A stretch of 64,000 nucleotides of DNA from contig JACCLO010000005.1 in NCBI GenBank assembly GCA_029448655.1, positions 1,178,001-1,242,000 of the forward strand, read 5' to 3'. Numbering within the stretch: the stretch's first letter is position 1; every line of letters begins with the position of its first letter. Under the pieces are notes generated by a model. That model did no database searches, was not told where the DNA came from, and worked only from the letters and a program-made list of their open reading frames with translations. Origin of the DNA: Wolfiporia cocos. Taxonomy: Eukaryota > Basidiomycota > Agaricomycetes > Polyporales > Phaeolaceae. A program made the position numbers and the translations under genes. Of this stretch, positions 1 to 10,847 are shown piece by piece.

Positions 1-1875
1 ATGAGAGTCAACTTCGCCACGAAGTGTTCTGCCGACTGGATAGGATACGACTTTGTGAGGGCCAACAGATGCGGGACCAATGATGTTAGCAGGGAAAGGC
101 GGGGAGTGGGGGGCGAGGTGATGTATAAGATGTGGTCAATGAGGACACCTGCCAAGCCCTGTACAATTGTTCATTAGTATCGCATTCAACTCGTATGCGC
201 CGCACAAACCTGCAACTTGAACTTATTGTCCTCTGCGAGACTGGGATGGTGCAGCTTCCGTATTCGCTCGATAACCACCGGGACATCCTTATCGTCAACA
301 TCCTCGACGATATCCAGAAATTCGTCGTGACTAGAAGGACACGGGAAGGTGAAGGGCAACTCCTTGCTGGGTGCAGATTGTGACTTTCCGGGTCTCCGTT
401 TGCTGGTCTCCACGAGAGCTTCCGACTCACCCTCTTCAGCCTCTGTGTCTTCTGAACCATTAGATGCAACCCCGTCCTCGTCCACACTCTCCCCCTCATC
501 CCCATCTTCCTCTTCCTCGCCATCTGTTATCGCTTCTCCATCCTCGTCCTCTGATCCCTCATCGTCTTTGCCCTTTGCCACGCCACTCTCGCCCAAACCG
601 GTCCCCAGTTCCCAGCCTTCCTCTTCATAGAAGTCATCATCCAAATCGTCACCTCCGCGCTGCTTCGCGCGCCTCTTACCCTCCTCATCCTCGCTCTCCT
701 CCGGCTCTCCGTTCATCCGCTTAATGCGCCGCCGTTCAGCTTTCTCCAGCATCTCCTTCTCCTCCAACGCAAGCTCCTCCTCCGTCTTTGTCCTATCCTT
801 CGGCTTCGCGCGCTTTTCGAACACAAGTTCGCGCACGTACTGGTCATATTCCTCGTCTTGGTCCATCGCTTCCGCTGCCAATGTCGACGCAGCCGACTTG
901 TTTGTCTCTGAGCCACCGTCTGTGGGTATGCTTCCGGACGGATCAAGTGCATAGAGTAGCGAATGGACGGAGCTGAGTTCTTGGTCAAGCTCGTGCCGTA
1001 AGTTATCGTCTTCCTCCTGTTGCGTTTTTCGTTCCATCTAAAACGAGCATGCGTTTGAGCGCGGATAGCTGAAAGCTGGTTCAACGTACTTTATGGAGTT
1101 TGCTTTTAGCAATGACTTCCTGCATGACTTCCGCCTTTGTTTTCTTCCGAGCGGGCTGTAGAACAGTAAGCGGCGCATCGGGAACGGTAAAAGAACGCAC
1201 CTCCTCCTCTTCGTCCCCTTCGTCATCTTCATCGAAACCGCCAAAATGACTCTTTTGGACGGTCTGGTTGTCAATCTGCCCCCCGTCCTCGTCCTCATCT
1301 TCGTCCAGCCCAAGCCCTACGTCGTCAAAACTATCTAGGTTAGACAGACTCTGGCCGTAATGTGTAAGCTCGTCTTCGTCCTCTAAATTGAATACATCGC
1401 CCTTGGATGCGCGTTGGTGCTCTCGCTTGAAACGTTCGATCATACGATCCTCCAGCGACATGGTAGGATCGTTCTCGCCGAATCGTTTGTCAACAATCCC
1501 TCCAGCGCGGCCCTTGCCTTGCAGTTCCTTCAGCAGAGTCTTATTTCTCTGTATTTCGGCGTTCCCAATAAGACGCGCGATTAAGGAGAAACGATGAACA
1601 GCTCGCACCTGCTCAATCCCTGCCTGTTTGCTCTGTGCAGGCCGCCCGACAGTCCCGGAAACCCTTCGGCCACCCACATCGTGCTTCAGTCTAGTTACTT
1701 TGACATCAAATAGGTTGAGTTTTTCGTGTATCTCCTTAAGCTTTGCTGCCTTCTTCTCCTTGTTTCTTTCGTCCACAGCGGCACGCTTCCTCTTCTTGCC
1801 GTTTTGCTGCGGGCGAGCAAGACCAGCCTGGTTAATGGAGGCCTTCAGCTGAGAAAGCTGTGATCCTTTTGCCAT
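1..1875 (-). CDS. NOP14: Nop14, SSU processome protein (3' end beyond window)
   Basis: Nucleolar protein required for 18S rRNA maturation and 40S assembly as part of the U3 snoRNP/SSU processome. Exons on the minus strand: 1875-1090, 1037-206 and 148-1 (continues off the window); introns 1089-1038 (GTACGT..TTTTAG) and 205-149 (GTGCGG..GGCAG). The start MAKGSQLSQLK is chosen because the basic N-terminus (LARPQQNGKKRKR) followed by KLNLFDVKVTRLKHDVGGR is the typical Nop14 opening; an upstream in-frame Met at 1947 adds residues unlike the family. The middle is rich in Asp/Glu (EDEDEDGGQ, EEEEDGDEGE), a family hallmark. Exon 3 reads VLIDHILYITSP..LTKSYPIQSAEHFVAKLTL, the conserved core. About 588 residues are present, so roughly the N-terminal two thirds. 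The first intron breaks between HK and MERKTQQEEDDNLRHEL. Family assignment is confident; the second donor could be shifted by a few bases. Confidence 0.93.
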
Positions 1876-2529
1876 AGAATAGGTTAGACAGACAGCCGGG
1901 ACGAGGGGACGAAGAAGGAGTCCGGAGCCAGACAGTCTACCGTACACTGTGGATGGAGCGAATTTAGGCGGTCGGATCTCAGATCGCGATCGCTGTGATC
2001 GTTGATGCCTTTACCCTGCCTTCGCTGGTTACCCAACACGGATCGTAGCACTGGCGAGTTCGATTCCAGGAATGTTGCGGGCTGCAAGTAGGCGAGTAGA
2101 CTTCACAGTACTGCACAGCCTGATTTTCTATGCAACATTTTACTTCACTGCACGGATACTTCAGTTCCAGTGCCCGGTTTCTGACCAACTTCCTTCGGAG
2201 GGATCGTCGCGACTGTTGTTCAAGCATAGCACACTTGACCTCAATGTCCCTCATTCTCTTTGAGAGGACTTCAAACAATATATTGCTGAGAAATGTAATA
2301 CTGAAAGGACTACGCCTTCAGGATACATATTATAATACTCGATCACCGGCTCTGCGTTAAATTCGGCATCAACAGGGTCATACATAATTGATCAGTCTGC
2401 CTTAGCTATGCGCTTTCTGTTACTGAGAGCAGTGAGACAGACACCATGAACGAGACTAACACAGTCAGCAGACTCATTGACCCCGACCTGCACTGTAGGG
2501 ATGTACTTACAGAATGTTGGTGCTGTGGA
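1876..2529. other. intergenic region upstream of NOP14
   Basis: No coding exon could be supported on either strand. The first ~150 bp upstream of NOP14 presumably hold its promoter, but no clear TATA box is seen. Short open frames here have no family signature. Confidence 0.5.
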
Positions 2530-2865
2530 TGATAGGCGCCCAGGAAATGGCCGATCGCTGGTATTGCTGAAGCAAATCGAGACGTACCTCCCGTGCGAGC
2601 ATGAACTCCAATGTTTTTGCCGCTCATACCTGTAAAACAGATATCAAATGCCGGATGTATCGTGCAGATCGGGCACATCGCATGCGAATCTGCGTGTCCA
2701 TGGATTCGAGACGCGATCGTGCGGTCGACAGTTGGCTCCCCGCAAGCTTGATATCTCATGACCCACAACAGATATCACGAAACCAGTTAAGAGTGGGACG
2801 AGTACGAAGAGGATCGTATGAGGGTCGGAAGATATAAAGCAATACGTTGTGCTGACAGTCGGCTT
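2530..2865 (+). pseudogene. decayed genomic fragment of poly(A) polymerase gene
   Basis: This stretch resembles the sense strand of the PAP1 gene at 37895-40674 over three linked blocks. About 2555-2610 matches exon 7 (TTGAAGCAAAT.., then CCTGTGCGAG..) and continues into intron 7. About 2660-2710 matches exon 8 (GCAGATCGGGCACATCGC). About 2730-2865 matches exon 11 (CGCAAGCTTGATATCTCATG, GAAGAGGATCGTATG) and runs on into the start of intron 11 (GTGCTGACA..). Exons 9 and 10 are missing, frames are shifted and stops are present. Because intron sequence is retained, it arose by DNA duplication, not reverse transcription. Identity is clearly eroded, so it is old. Confidence 0.85.
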
Positions 2866-2918
2866 TGAAGCTGAACTGCGGAAATGAGGCTAATACATGA
2901 AATACTCAGGCTGACGCC

Positions 2919-3084
2919 GGACCCCTTCTGCACAATGGACCACTTCTGCACAACGACATAAGTCAGGAATGTGGAGAAAAATGATACAGAAAACCTCGTT
3001 TACATATCTAGTATCCACAAAAATATTGTTATGATTTTTCGATGTGGTGTTGCCTCTGCAGAATCGATTGTGCAGAAGGGGTCC
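2919..3084. repeat. 166 bp element with 18 bp terminal inverted repeats (MITE-like)
   Basis: GGACCCCTTCTGCACAAT at 2919-2936 is repeated exactly in inverted orientation at 3067-3084, with an AT-rich interior of about 130 bp. Just inside the left arm, CACTTCTGCACAAC (2941-2954) is a partial direct copy of the arm. No convincing target-site duplication is visible. It could be a non-autonomous DNA transposon or a long hairpin. Confidence 0.5.
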
Positions 3085-3344
3085 AGCGAGAGCGCACCGG
3101 TGATCGCCGGCGCGTCCAATCGTGGATCAATGATGCAGCGGCACTGCCATTTCGGGCGATTCTGACTTAGCCCTGCACAGCAATTCTTAACCGCGATTGC
3201 ACATGCGGCTTGAGTATAGCATGCCTGGAGCGTCCACATGTTTTGTGCTCGCTTTAGCAGATGAATATAAGACCTCCTGTTTGTCTTGCACCTAGCTGCT
3301 AAGCGACCTGCTCTCTCCCGCAACCATTTCCACGTTGCGAACTC

Positions 3345-4376
3345 ATGGCCCCTAGCTCAAGGTCTCCGACGCACGGAGACACAGCCCCAGACTCTCTCGC
3401 TATGCCGCCTGCATCGAAAGAACACCCCAAAAACCGGGGGTCTTCCAGGAAAAGCGAGCGCACAAGTCTCTCGCCCGTCACTTCGCCAGCGAAGACCCGC
3501 ACCTGCAAACAATGCCAGCGCCCTCGTGTGGGCCACCCGCGGTCAGGCTGCCCGTTCGCGGACGAGTCCGGTTCTCCGAGACTGGATCTCAATGACCGCG
3601 CCAGCATCGAGTCAGCATTCAAGGCGCTGCGGATTGGTGTAAAGACGAACGGGGAGGCATCCCCGGTAGTCGACTTTGTCTTCGCAGCCGATATCGAGCA
3701 AACAGCGCCTTTCCCTGCCCCTGCAGAGCCTTCGCCTAAGGCATCAGGCAAGGCGGGTGGTAGATCTCGCGGGTCAAAGGTGAAGGAAGCCCTCCATACC
3801 GCGACGTCCCCTCGTAAGCCGGCAACCGCAGCCCCCTCTGCCCTGAATGTCCAGAACAAATCTATTCACAGTCCCGTCGTACACGGTGAATTACCGCCGC
3901 AGTCGAATTCACTGGCTCCTACTGATTCGAATAAACGCACCGCATGGCCGGAGGCGGCCACCGACAGTCGCAGCATTTCCCGTCCCAAGCCACTCACCCG
4001 AGCTCCTTCCATGAGCATGGACGAACAGGATGTGTTGCTTGATCATGTCCTAAAGTCACCGGCTGCGGACGTTCATGTTTTGAAGCACGAAATCAGAGGT
4101 CTCCCCGATTTATTTGCCCGTGCAGGGCTAAAAGGAGTTACCGCCCTCATCGTCCCAACCAATGAAGCCGTGCCCGAGAAAGGCATCGCCTTGATTGCAC
4201 TCGGTAAAGACAAGAGCCTGGTTGAGGAAGTTGTCAAGATCGGCGCTCAGAAGAAGGAGGCTGTGAAGGCCGAGCTGGAGGACCAAGAGCGCAAAGGGCG
4301 TTACCCTGTTTTGCGCTACGCGGGTGTGGCACTGCTAGGTGCTGTGGCGTGCTGGACGGGACTCGCCTTCTCGTGA
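3345..4376 (+). CDS. tail-anchored protein with zinc-knuckle-like motif, unknown function
   Basis: Single-exon gene of 343 residues; I do not recognise a named family. Visible parts: a Ser/Pro-rich N-terminus; a Cys/His cluster C54-x2-C57-x6-H64-x4-C69 (CKQCQRPRVGHPRSGC), close to a zinc knuckle but with a longer C-H spacing; a long disordered Pro/Ser/Lys region; a folded-looking segment from about residue 225 (MDEQDVLLDHVLKSP.. to GIALIALGKDKSLVEEVVKIG); a charged helix (KKEAVKAELEDQERKGR); and a single hydrophobic segment at the extreme C-terminus (VLRYAGVALLGAVACWTGLAF). That last part predicts a tail-anchored protein facing the cytosol. A TATA-like ATATAAG lies about 75 bp upstream. The next gene follows on the same strand after 374 bp. 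Coding status is likely from length and composition. Confidence 0.75.
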   Translation: MAPSSRSPTHGDTAPDSLAMPPASKEHPKNRGSSRKSERTSLSPVTSPAKTRTCKQCQRPRVGHPRSGCPFADESGSPRLDLNDRASIESAFKALRIGVKTNGEASPVVDFVFAADIEQTAPFPAPAEPSPKASGKAGGRSRGSKVKEALHTATSPRKPATAAPSALNVQNKSIHSPVVHGELPPQSNSLAPTDSNKRTAWPEAATDSRSISRPKPLTRAPSMSMDEQDVLLDHVLKSPAADVHVLKHEIRGLPDLFARAGLKGVTALIVPTNEAVPEKGIALIALGKDKSLVEEVVKIGAQKKEAVKAELEDQERKGRYPVLRYAGVALLGAVACWTGLAFS

Positions 4377-4750
4377 TCGCTCTGCTACTCAAATTAGTTC
4401 TGCTGCCGAAGGACATCAGTACTTGTTTATTCACCGTCCTGCCCTTCCCTTTGTACCCTAATCACTAAGGCATTAGTTTGCATTCAATTTTCCGTCTGTA
4501 TCTACGTAGGCAGATTCGTCGCACGAGTATAGAGATGTGTTTCACCCTTCTCGAGCATGTGTGACTATCAATATTCCGTTTCGGCGAACTCAGATGCTGC
4601 AGTGCCACACGGCATTAATGATTGATCGTGGCATCGGACGCATAGTACAACTTCTTCGATGGTCGATGCGGAGCTGCACGTTCTCCCGCACGACCTCAAA
4701 GAGCGCGGTTGCCAGGTCTACTGGACTTCATTCTTTTGGACTGTACCACC
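4377..4750. other. intergenic spacer
   Basis: 374 bp between two same-strand genes: the 3' UTR/terminator of the upstream gene and the promoter of the next. No other feature recognised. Confidence 0.5.
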
Positions 4751-7431
4751 ATGTCGTACGACCAGCCCAAGCCTGTCTTTGATGTACCATTGTTTCCAGA
4801 GCAAGATGAGCAAGGAGGTGATGACCTGCCCACCTATGATGATCTAGCAGCGCAGCACGGCCCAAATTCGAGGTGAGTGGGTGCGACCGCAGTAGCCGCC
4901 GAGACCGACCTTCGTGTACAGATTCGGTCGTTGGCGACAGTGGATCGAGAAGCGGTGCGTTCTGCCTGGCCTGCCGGACAAGCAGAACCTTACTTTGGCG
5001 TGCCATGTAGGGCCGCCGAACGTTATGCAGATGTGACACCCGAGGAATACCAGAGACGGCGGGCGCGCGGATGGGGAGAAGGTGTGAGTTGAGGTCCTCG
5101 ATCTTGCTCCTCATCCTCACCTACCCGCTGACACACGTACAGATAGACAACCCCGGACAACCACCTCACACCTCGTCTTCGGTGGAGCGGGGGCAGGCAG
5201 CGGCTTCACCAGAGACGCAGTTGAATATCCCCAATGCCTTCTCAGACCCTACATGGAAACAGCTGCCGCCTGGCCTCCAGCAGCTGCACATCAGCACAGA
5301 CTTCTCTACATCTACACCACCAGTCTCTCCGCTAGGGCGAACGTCCGGACCCTCGCCGCCCGCTGCTCTGATTCCGGAGAATGTCTACCCTTCGCACCTG
5401 AAGCTCTACCAGTTTGGCTCGCGCTTCCTCCCCCACGCGACCGCCCCGATCCGCTGCCTCCTGCCGATCCTGAACGACGAGATCCTGCTAATCGGGCACG
5501 ACGGCGGGCTGTCAGTGCTGGATATGTTCCCGCGCGAGTGGGCAGACGAGGGACTCACTGAGAAGGGCCCCGCGGATGCGGAGGCGAAGCCCATCTGGGA
5601 GGGCGAAGTGTGAGTATGCGCTTGCCGCCCTGGATGCCCGAGATTTAGAGTCAGTTCACTCTAGTGTGTACCAGATGTCCGTTCTCGAGGCGGAGAGCAC
5701 CGGACAGGGGACCCCGCAGGGCGTCGTGCTGGCCCTGGTGGGACTTACCGCTGATTCGGCGACGAAGGAGCAGGAGGGCATGCGCACTCTGCGTATGTAT
5801 AACCTCGCTAGCCTTGTCAGCCTTGGGAAGTGGGCGATCGCACAAAAGGTGAGCTCACTATTACCCTGTCGACATTCAAGCTTGACGTTGGTACGGCAGG
5901 GACACCGTCCGCTCAATTTGCGGGCACCGTTCGCGGCGGGGAAGCACCAGCAGAACAAGAAACACGGCAAGCAAGGGAGTCTGACGAAAGGACTGAAGAG
6001 CCTCGTCATCGACGCGCCCATAGCACAACCACAATCGCCGTCCGATCCGCTCTCTGAGCCACAAGCGTCCTACTCTGCGCTTGCCGAGCAACCAATGTAC
6101 ACAAAGCCGCTGCCCCCAAGGCCATCGGAACGCTCCGACTCGGTTGGTTCACAGTCCTCTTGGGACGTTGTAGACGACTTGCCGCTACTTTGGGCGGCAC
6201 ACTACGCGCCGCTTGCATCGGCGGGATCGCGTCTGTATAATACGTCTGTGCTCTTCTATGAACTGTACCGGAATGAGACACAGAGGGCGAGAGGAGGTGC
6301 GCTCTTGGCTGTAGCTACGAAGTCGAATATCTTCCTCTATGAGGCTCCTAAAGGAGAAAGAGCTTTTCACTTAGTCAAGGTGCGTCCTCGAGACGAGATT
6401 ACCATTGAATGTATGAATGTCTCACAACTCGTGCGCAGGAATTTTACACTCCATTGACTGCCCGCAGCATAACGTTCGTGCATCAATCCGTACTGGAGGT
6501 CATGTCAAGAAGTTCCTCCGACGCAGCCACCCGTCCAGGCGGCTCTTCATCCCAGAGGCACACGCGTATCGTCTCACTGAACATGAATGCTCAGCGATAC
6601 TCGCATCAGCTCAGTCTATTCGTCGTATTCGACAAGAAAGCAGGCCTGATCCGCATCGCAGACTCAGCGGTCAGCGAGGTCGACCTGTTCGAAGAGAGCA
6701 ACGGGCTGACTCAACTCCTCACCGCCTCGAACGTCGGATCGCCCACCATAAACCGCAAATCACGCGCGTCGTGGGACGGCCGCGCATTTGCGAGGGAGCA
6801 CAAGGGAGTCTGGGTGCCACCGGTAAAATTTGACATCCCAGCATCGTCCAACTACTCGCTGGCACGCAGCATGTACATCCTCACGCGCGGCAAGCAGTCC
6901 CACATCGTGCCGAATCCTCTTCCTCCGAGTATCTCTGCGGTCCCACCGTACCGCATTCTTTTATGGTCGTTCCACCCGACGCACATCAGCTGCAGGGTAC
7001 ATCTGCCGTCGATGGACGACGTTCAGGGTCCGCCTCCTTTCCTGCAAGTAATTGCCTTCGGCGAGGATGGCCTCGAGGTGCAGGAGCTACCTCTTAGCTC
7101 GCTGAATGAGCAGCACCGCAAGGGCAAGCGGCGCGAACAAGATGCCGTGGTCGCTCAATCGTCCAGCATCGGTGGTGACACCGGGTTCTTGTGCACAGGA
7201 GGACACTGGAGTCAGCCGTTGCACCCAAACCTCACGCGATCAGACACGATGGAGAGCTACGATTCGGCGACATCGTTCGAGAGCTTCTCATCCGAGACTA
7301 TGGCAGAAAAGATGCAAGCGCATCAAGGAATCTACGGCTGGGTTAGGAAGGGGGTTGAGGACTTCCGAGTGTTCTGGGTGGGCGGTACGGGTGCAGAATG
7401 TGATAGCGAGAACAACGAGGGGGATTTATGA
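4751..7431 (+). CDS. conserved hypothetical protein, CNH/beta-propeller-like
   Basis: Seven exons: 4751-4872, 4922-4954 (33 nt), 5011-5083, 5143-5609, 5665-5848, 5900-6379, 6439-7431; total 2352 nt, 783 residues. All junctions use GT..AG and keep frame. The N-terminus MSYDQPKPVFDVPLFP leads to an acidic stretch, then a basic helical piece (FGRWRQWIEKRAAERYADVTPEEYQRRRARGWGEG). A beta-rich domain follows (FGSRFLPHATAPIRCLLPILNDEILLIGHDGGLSVLDM, VYQMSVLEAESTG..GVVLALVG, ALLAVATKSNIFLYEAP), whose IRCLLPILNDEILLIGHDGGL block is reminiscent of citron-homology (CNH) propellers. A Pro/Ser-rich insert (about residues 320-390) interrupts it. The C-terminus contains AHQGIYGWVRKGVEDFRVFWVGG. Function is unknown; the CNH link is inference from pattern alone. 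It converges on the TRP-like gene with only 148 bp between stop codons. Confidence 0.8.
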
Positions 7432-7579
7432 GCACAACGGGAGCGATTTATAACTACAATCTGGACTAACTACGGACTTGGATACTGATGTCCCACTATG
7501 TGTACGTACAACGCCAAGCATATACTACTTTCAAGTCCCTGGGTAAGATAGCAGTACAATAGATATTGGAGTGCAGCGA

Positions 7580-10500
7580 CTATGATGATGTCGCATGCGA
7601 CTCAGAGTTATTGCCGCGGAGAACCGTGAACGACTTGCGCTCTGGCTCCGCGGTACTCGATGAAGCCGACGCGTCCTTGGACGGGACACCGGGTCGTTGC
7701 TTCCGTACGACAACAAAAGAGCGACCGCCTTCTTGGCCAGACCCAGATGGCGCATTCGCGATGGACATCAGGTCACCTTCGCTCATGCGGCGGCTTTTCC
7801 GCCTGTTGTACCACCGCTTTTTCGGAGCCGGGGCGTCCTCGCTGGTGTCCACCGCTTCCTCTTGCGCGATATTTGCTGCGGCCGCCGAGCGGACATTGAG
7901 CAGGGCAGATGCATCTTCTATGATCGCCGTCTGCGACTTCGTGCGAATATGCAAAGGAGGCATAGCGCCCTGCGGAAGGGTGCTAACGTCGGCCCTTCTC
8001 GCCACATTAGCGAGCGAAGGCGTCGGCGGCGGCGAAGGGTCCACGGACGGTATGGACTGCGCCAGGCTGCTGGTCGGCAAAGTCCTCTCCATGGACGGGA
8101 ACGTCTGCGTGGACCCTGACGCGATAGCATACGGCGTCTCGAAGTGCGCGCGTCCACCGCCGACCCGGGCGAAGCCAGACTTCGGGAGTTCTGGCGAGCG
8201 CGGCGTGTCGTCGACCGGACTGTAGCCGGGCCCCGGGAAGGGCTGCCAAGCACCCATGATGAACCCAGTCTCGTCGTCGCTCTCTTCCTTGTACGGCTGG
8301 AGGGCATGTTCCGGGCGAAGCACGGACGGGGGGCCAGAGCCCGTGCCGGGGCTCGGTCTCGTCAGGGGAATCGTAGAGGGTTGTTTCGTGACATGTCCCA
8401 GGTTGTTCCGGGTCCGGTTCAGATGCTCAGGCCGACGCGAGCCACAGCAGCCGAGGAGACCGAGTGTGCCCAGTAGGCCGCTATCGACTACGTGTCTACT
8501 GCGGTGGAAGCCAACGCCACCGCAGATGCGAATGACACCTTCGATGATCTTCACGACCAGCATCAGAGTGAATGCGAGGTAGATGAGTCCCAGGATACAC
8601 AGGATAGCGTAGGCAATCCATTGGGCGGCGCCTGCGGCCACGGAAACCTGGATGTACCGACTTCATCAACACCACAAATTCATAATGGAAGTGAGATGAT
8701 ACCCACAATAGGCGTCAAAATCACCAACAGCACCGCAATCACGATCCTTGCGACACAGAACAGAAAACTGATGAGGCCCATGCTGGCGCCCTGCCCCCAT
8801 GGGAGCCAGACCGAAGTTCCTAGCGCAGACAAAACCTCCACGACGAGGATGATGATCGCTTGTGCAGTGCCGCTCTTTTGACCGCATCCAATCGTCACTC
8901 CAAAGGCAATGTTCGTTGCGAACAGCAGGCATGCAAACAGCTGCGATCCATGCCGATAGTGGTTGTACAGTGGACCAAGCGACAGCAGCGTCCAAGTCTC
9001 GTCGTACAGCTTCGTCGTGTTAGTGAGAGATAGCCGGATGACGAGCACCACCGGGAACAGCACAGACAAGATCGCGAACGATATCGCAGCAAGTACGATA
9101 GATGCAAGCGACGCGTTGGCGCGTCCCAGCGTCATCTGGTAGCACGAGAAGATCGTCACGGGCAGGTGGAACAGAATAAGGATCCGGACGAGGTTCCCTT
9201 GGAGCACGCTGCTATGGTACGACACCCAATTCGTGCGCAACCTCCACCAAGGGCGGCCCGCGGGGAAGAACGTCGCGGATCGGAACAGGAAGTGGCTGTT
9301 CAGCAATCTGTTCTCGTCGGCCTGCAACGGACTGGCGCCATCTAGGAGGTCCTTGCTTCCCGACGAGTATCGCGGGCTACGCGTCCCGCCGACGCCCGAG
9401 GTCGAGTGCGCGCCACCGTTCATGAGCAGCGCCCCAAGCCAGTCCAGGACCCATACCACGGCACTGAGCACGATCGTTGCCGCGATGATCGCTAAGAAAA
9501 GCGTGAGACAGATCCCAAACAGATCCTGAGGGCGCACGCCAATGGCCCACGCAAATGACGATAGGCCGTCGACAGCGTCTAGAGGCAGCTGGAAAATCAG
9601 ATTGGGAGCAGTGGCGTCAATGTATATGGGTGATGAGGCGTTGTTCAACTGTTCGGCGAAGTCGGACGGGGGGTCGTACGGTGGGACCGTGAGTGGGTTC
9701 CATCGCTCGTGCCCCGCGCCTGCTCCCTGAGAGAGGGTGATGTCTGGTAGCTGTCATGTTAGTTCCTTCAAACAGCTGATGTCAGGGGGTTACCGTACTG
9801 TAGGACAGAGTCGACCACGCTGTCTGCGCTAAGATAGGGTCTGCAGACGCCATCAGACAAGCCACGTAATAGGCTTCAGAGTTCTACTCACAAACAAATG
9901 TTGGCCATTGCACGGCCACCATCGCAAGCGCGGCGCACCATTGGGTATGGAAGATGATGTCGCGTAATGACGGCGTGCCTGGGTCGCTCTCGTTCACGGC
10001 GAGAACATGAAACATAGGTTATGGAGCGTACGTACAGAACCGCATGAGCGCAGGCGAGCTCGCCAGCCGTTCACCGCTGACCGCGCTCGCCAAAATGAAT
10101 CCAGCGCTCTCCACCCGCGCCCATAAGCCACTACCAACCCTTGTGGAGCCGCGTCCCCACGCGGAAGCGAGTCGCGCTACGCCCACAATCAGCCAGTATG
10201 CGATCGCTAGCGCGACTGTGAACCAGAATATGATATGCCCGTGGCCGTACACCGAGCCTACGGGTCCAGGGTCTAAAATGGTGGTGTTTAGGCTGATGCA
10301 AAAGAGAAGATGTTCGTACGGGTCTAGAGCATAGAGACGGGTGTCGAGAGTGGCGAGTTCGTAATTGGAATGTAGTGGCACGGTCGTAGAGAATGCTAGT
10401 GGTCCAGGACTGAAAGGGCAGTACTGTCCGTGGCTGTTGTTCGTAGGCCCGGGAGATCGTAAAGTGTCGCAAAATACGGAGTCGTTGCCAAAGACCTGGA

Positions 10501-10847
10501 AGGTCAGCATCTCCGTCGCAGTGAATAACGTCGCTGCGCGCAATGAGAAAGAGTAACAATCCCGGAAGAAGCCACTCACTGTCATATGCCTGTGAATGAT
10601 TGTTTATGGCTCCGGAAGCAACGATCTCCTGTGGAGTACTGCCCAGGACGGTGAAGTTTATGTATTTCCCTCCCGATGGTTCGTCGAGAACCTGAGCATA
10701 GACTTGCGAGATGTCGAATTTGAGAGTAGTATTACTGTCCCAAAAGCAGTCTGCATACTGCAACTGAGCGGGCTGCGCGGCAGTTAGCAGCGAGAGACTG
10801 AGCGTCACGAGAGCAGAAGGGAGGATCGCCCAGGACGTGAAAGCCAT
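7580..10847 (-). CDS. fungal TRP-like/ML-domain membrane protein
   Basis: Six exons on the minus strand: 10847-10580, 10533-10036, 9978-9892, 9840-9799 (42 nt), 9743-8707, 8647-7580; total 3000 nt, 999 residues. The start at 10847 puts a signal peptide (MAFTSWAILPSALVTLSLSLLTAAQ) at the front; an in-frame Met at 10886 would precede it with a basic leader. An N-terminal Cys-containing extracellular domain follows (YADCFWDSNTTLKFDISQVYAQVL.., YCPFSPG) of the ML-like type. Then come at least eight hydrophobic segments, e.g. HIIFWFTVALAIAYWLIVGVA, FGICLTLFLAIIAATIVLSAVVWVL and IAYAILCILGLIYLAFTLMLVVKII. The last ~300 residues are a disordered Ser/Pro-rich cytosolic tail. This layout fits the fungal TRP family (Pkd2/YOR365C-like), implicated in ion or lipid transport at membranes. 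Family confident, substrate unknown. Confidence 0.85.

Noticed and set aside
349..724. Ser/Pro-rich plus-strand frames
   Set aside because: Antisense of the acidic, low-complexity NOP14 exon 2.
2041..2090. GAGTTCGATTCCAGG, resembling a T-arm
   Set aside because: Loop too long and no matching D-arm or acceptor stem.
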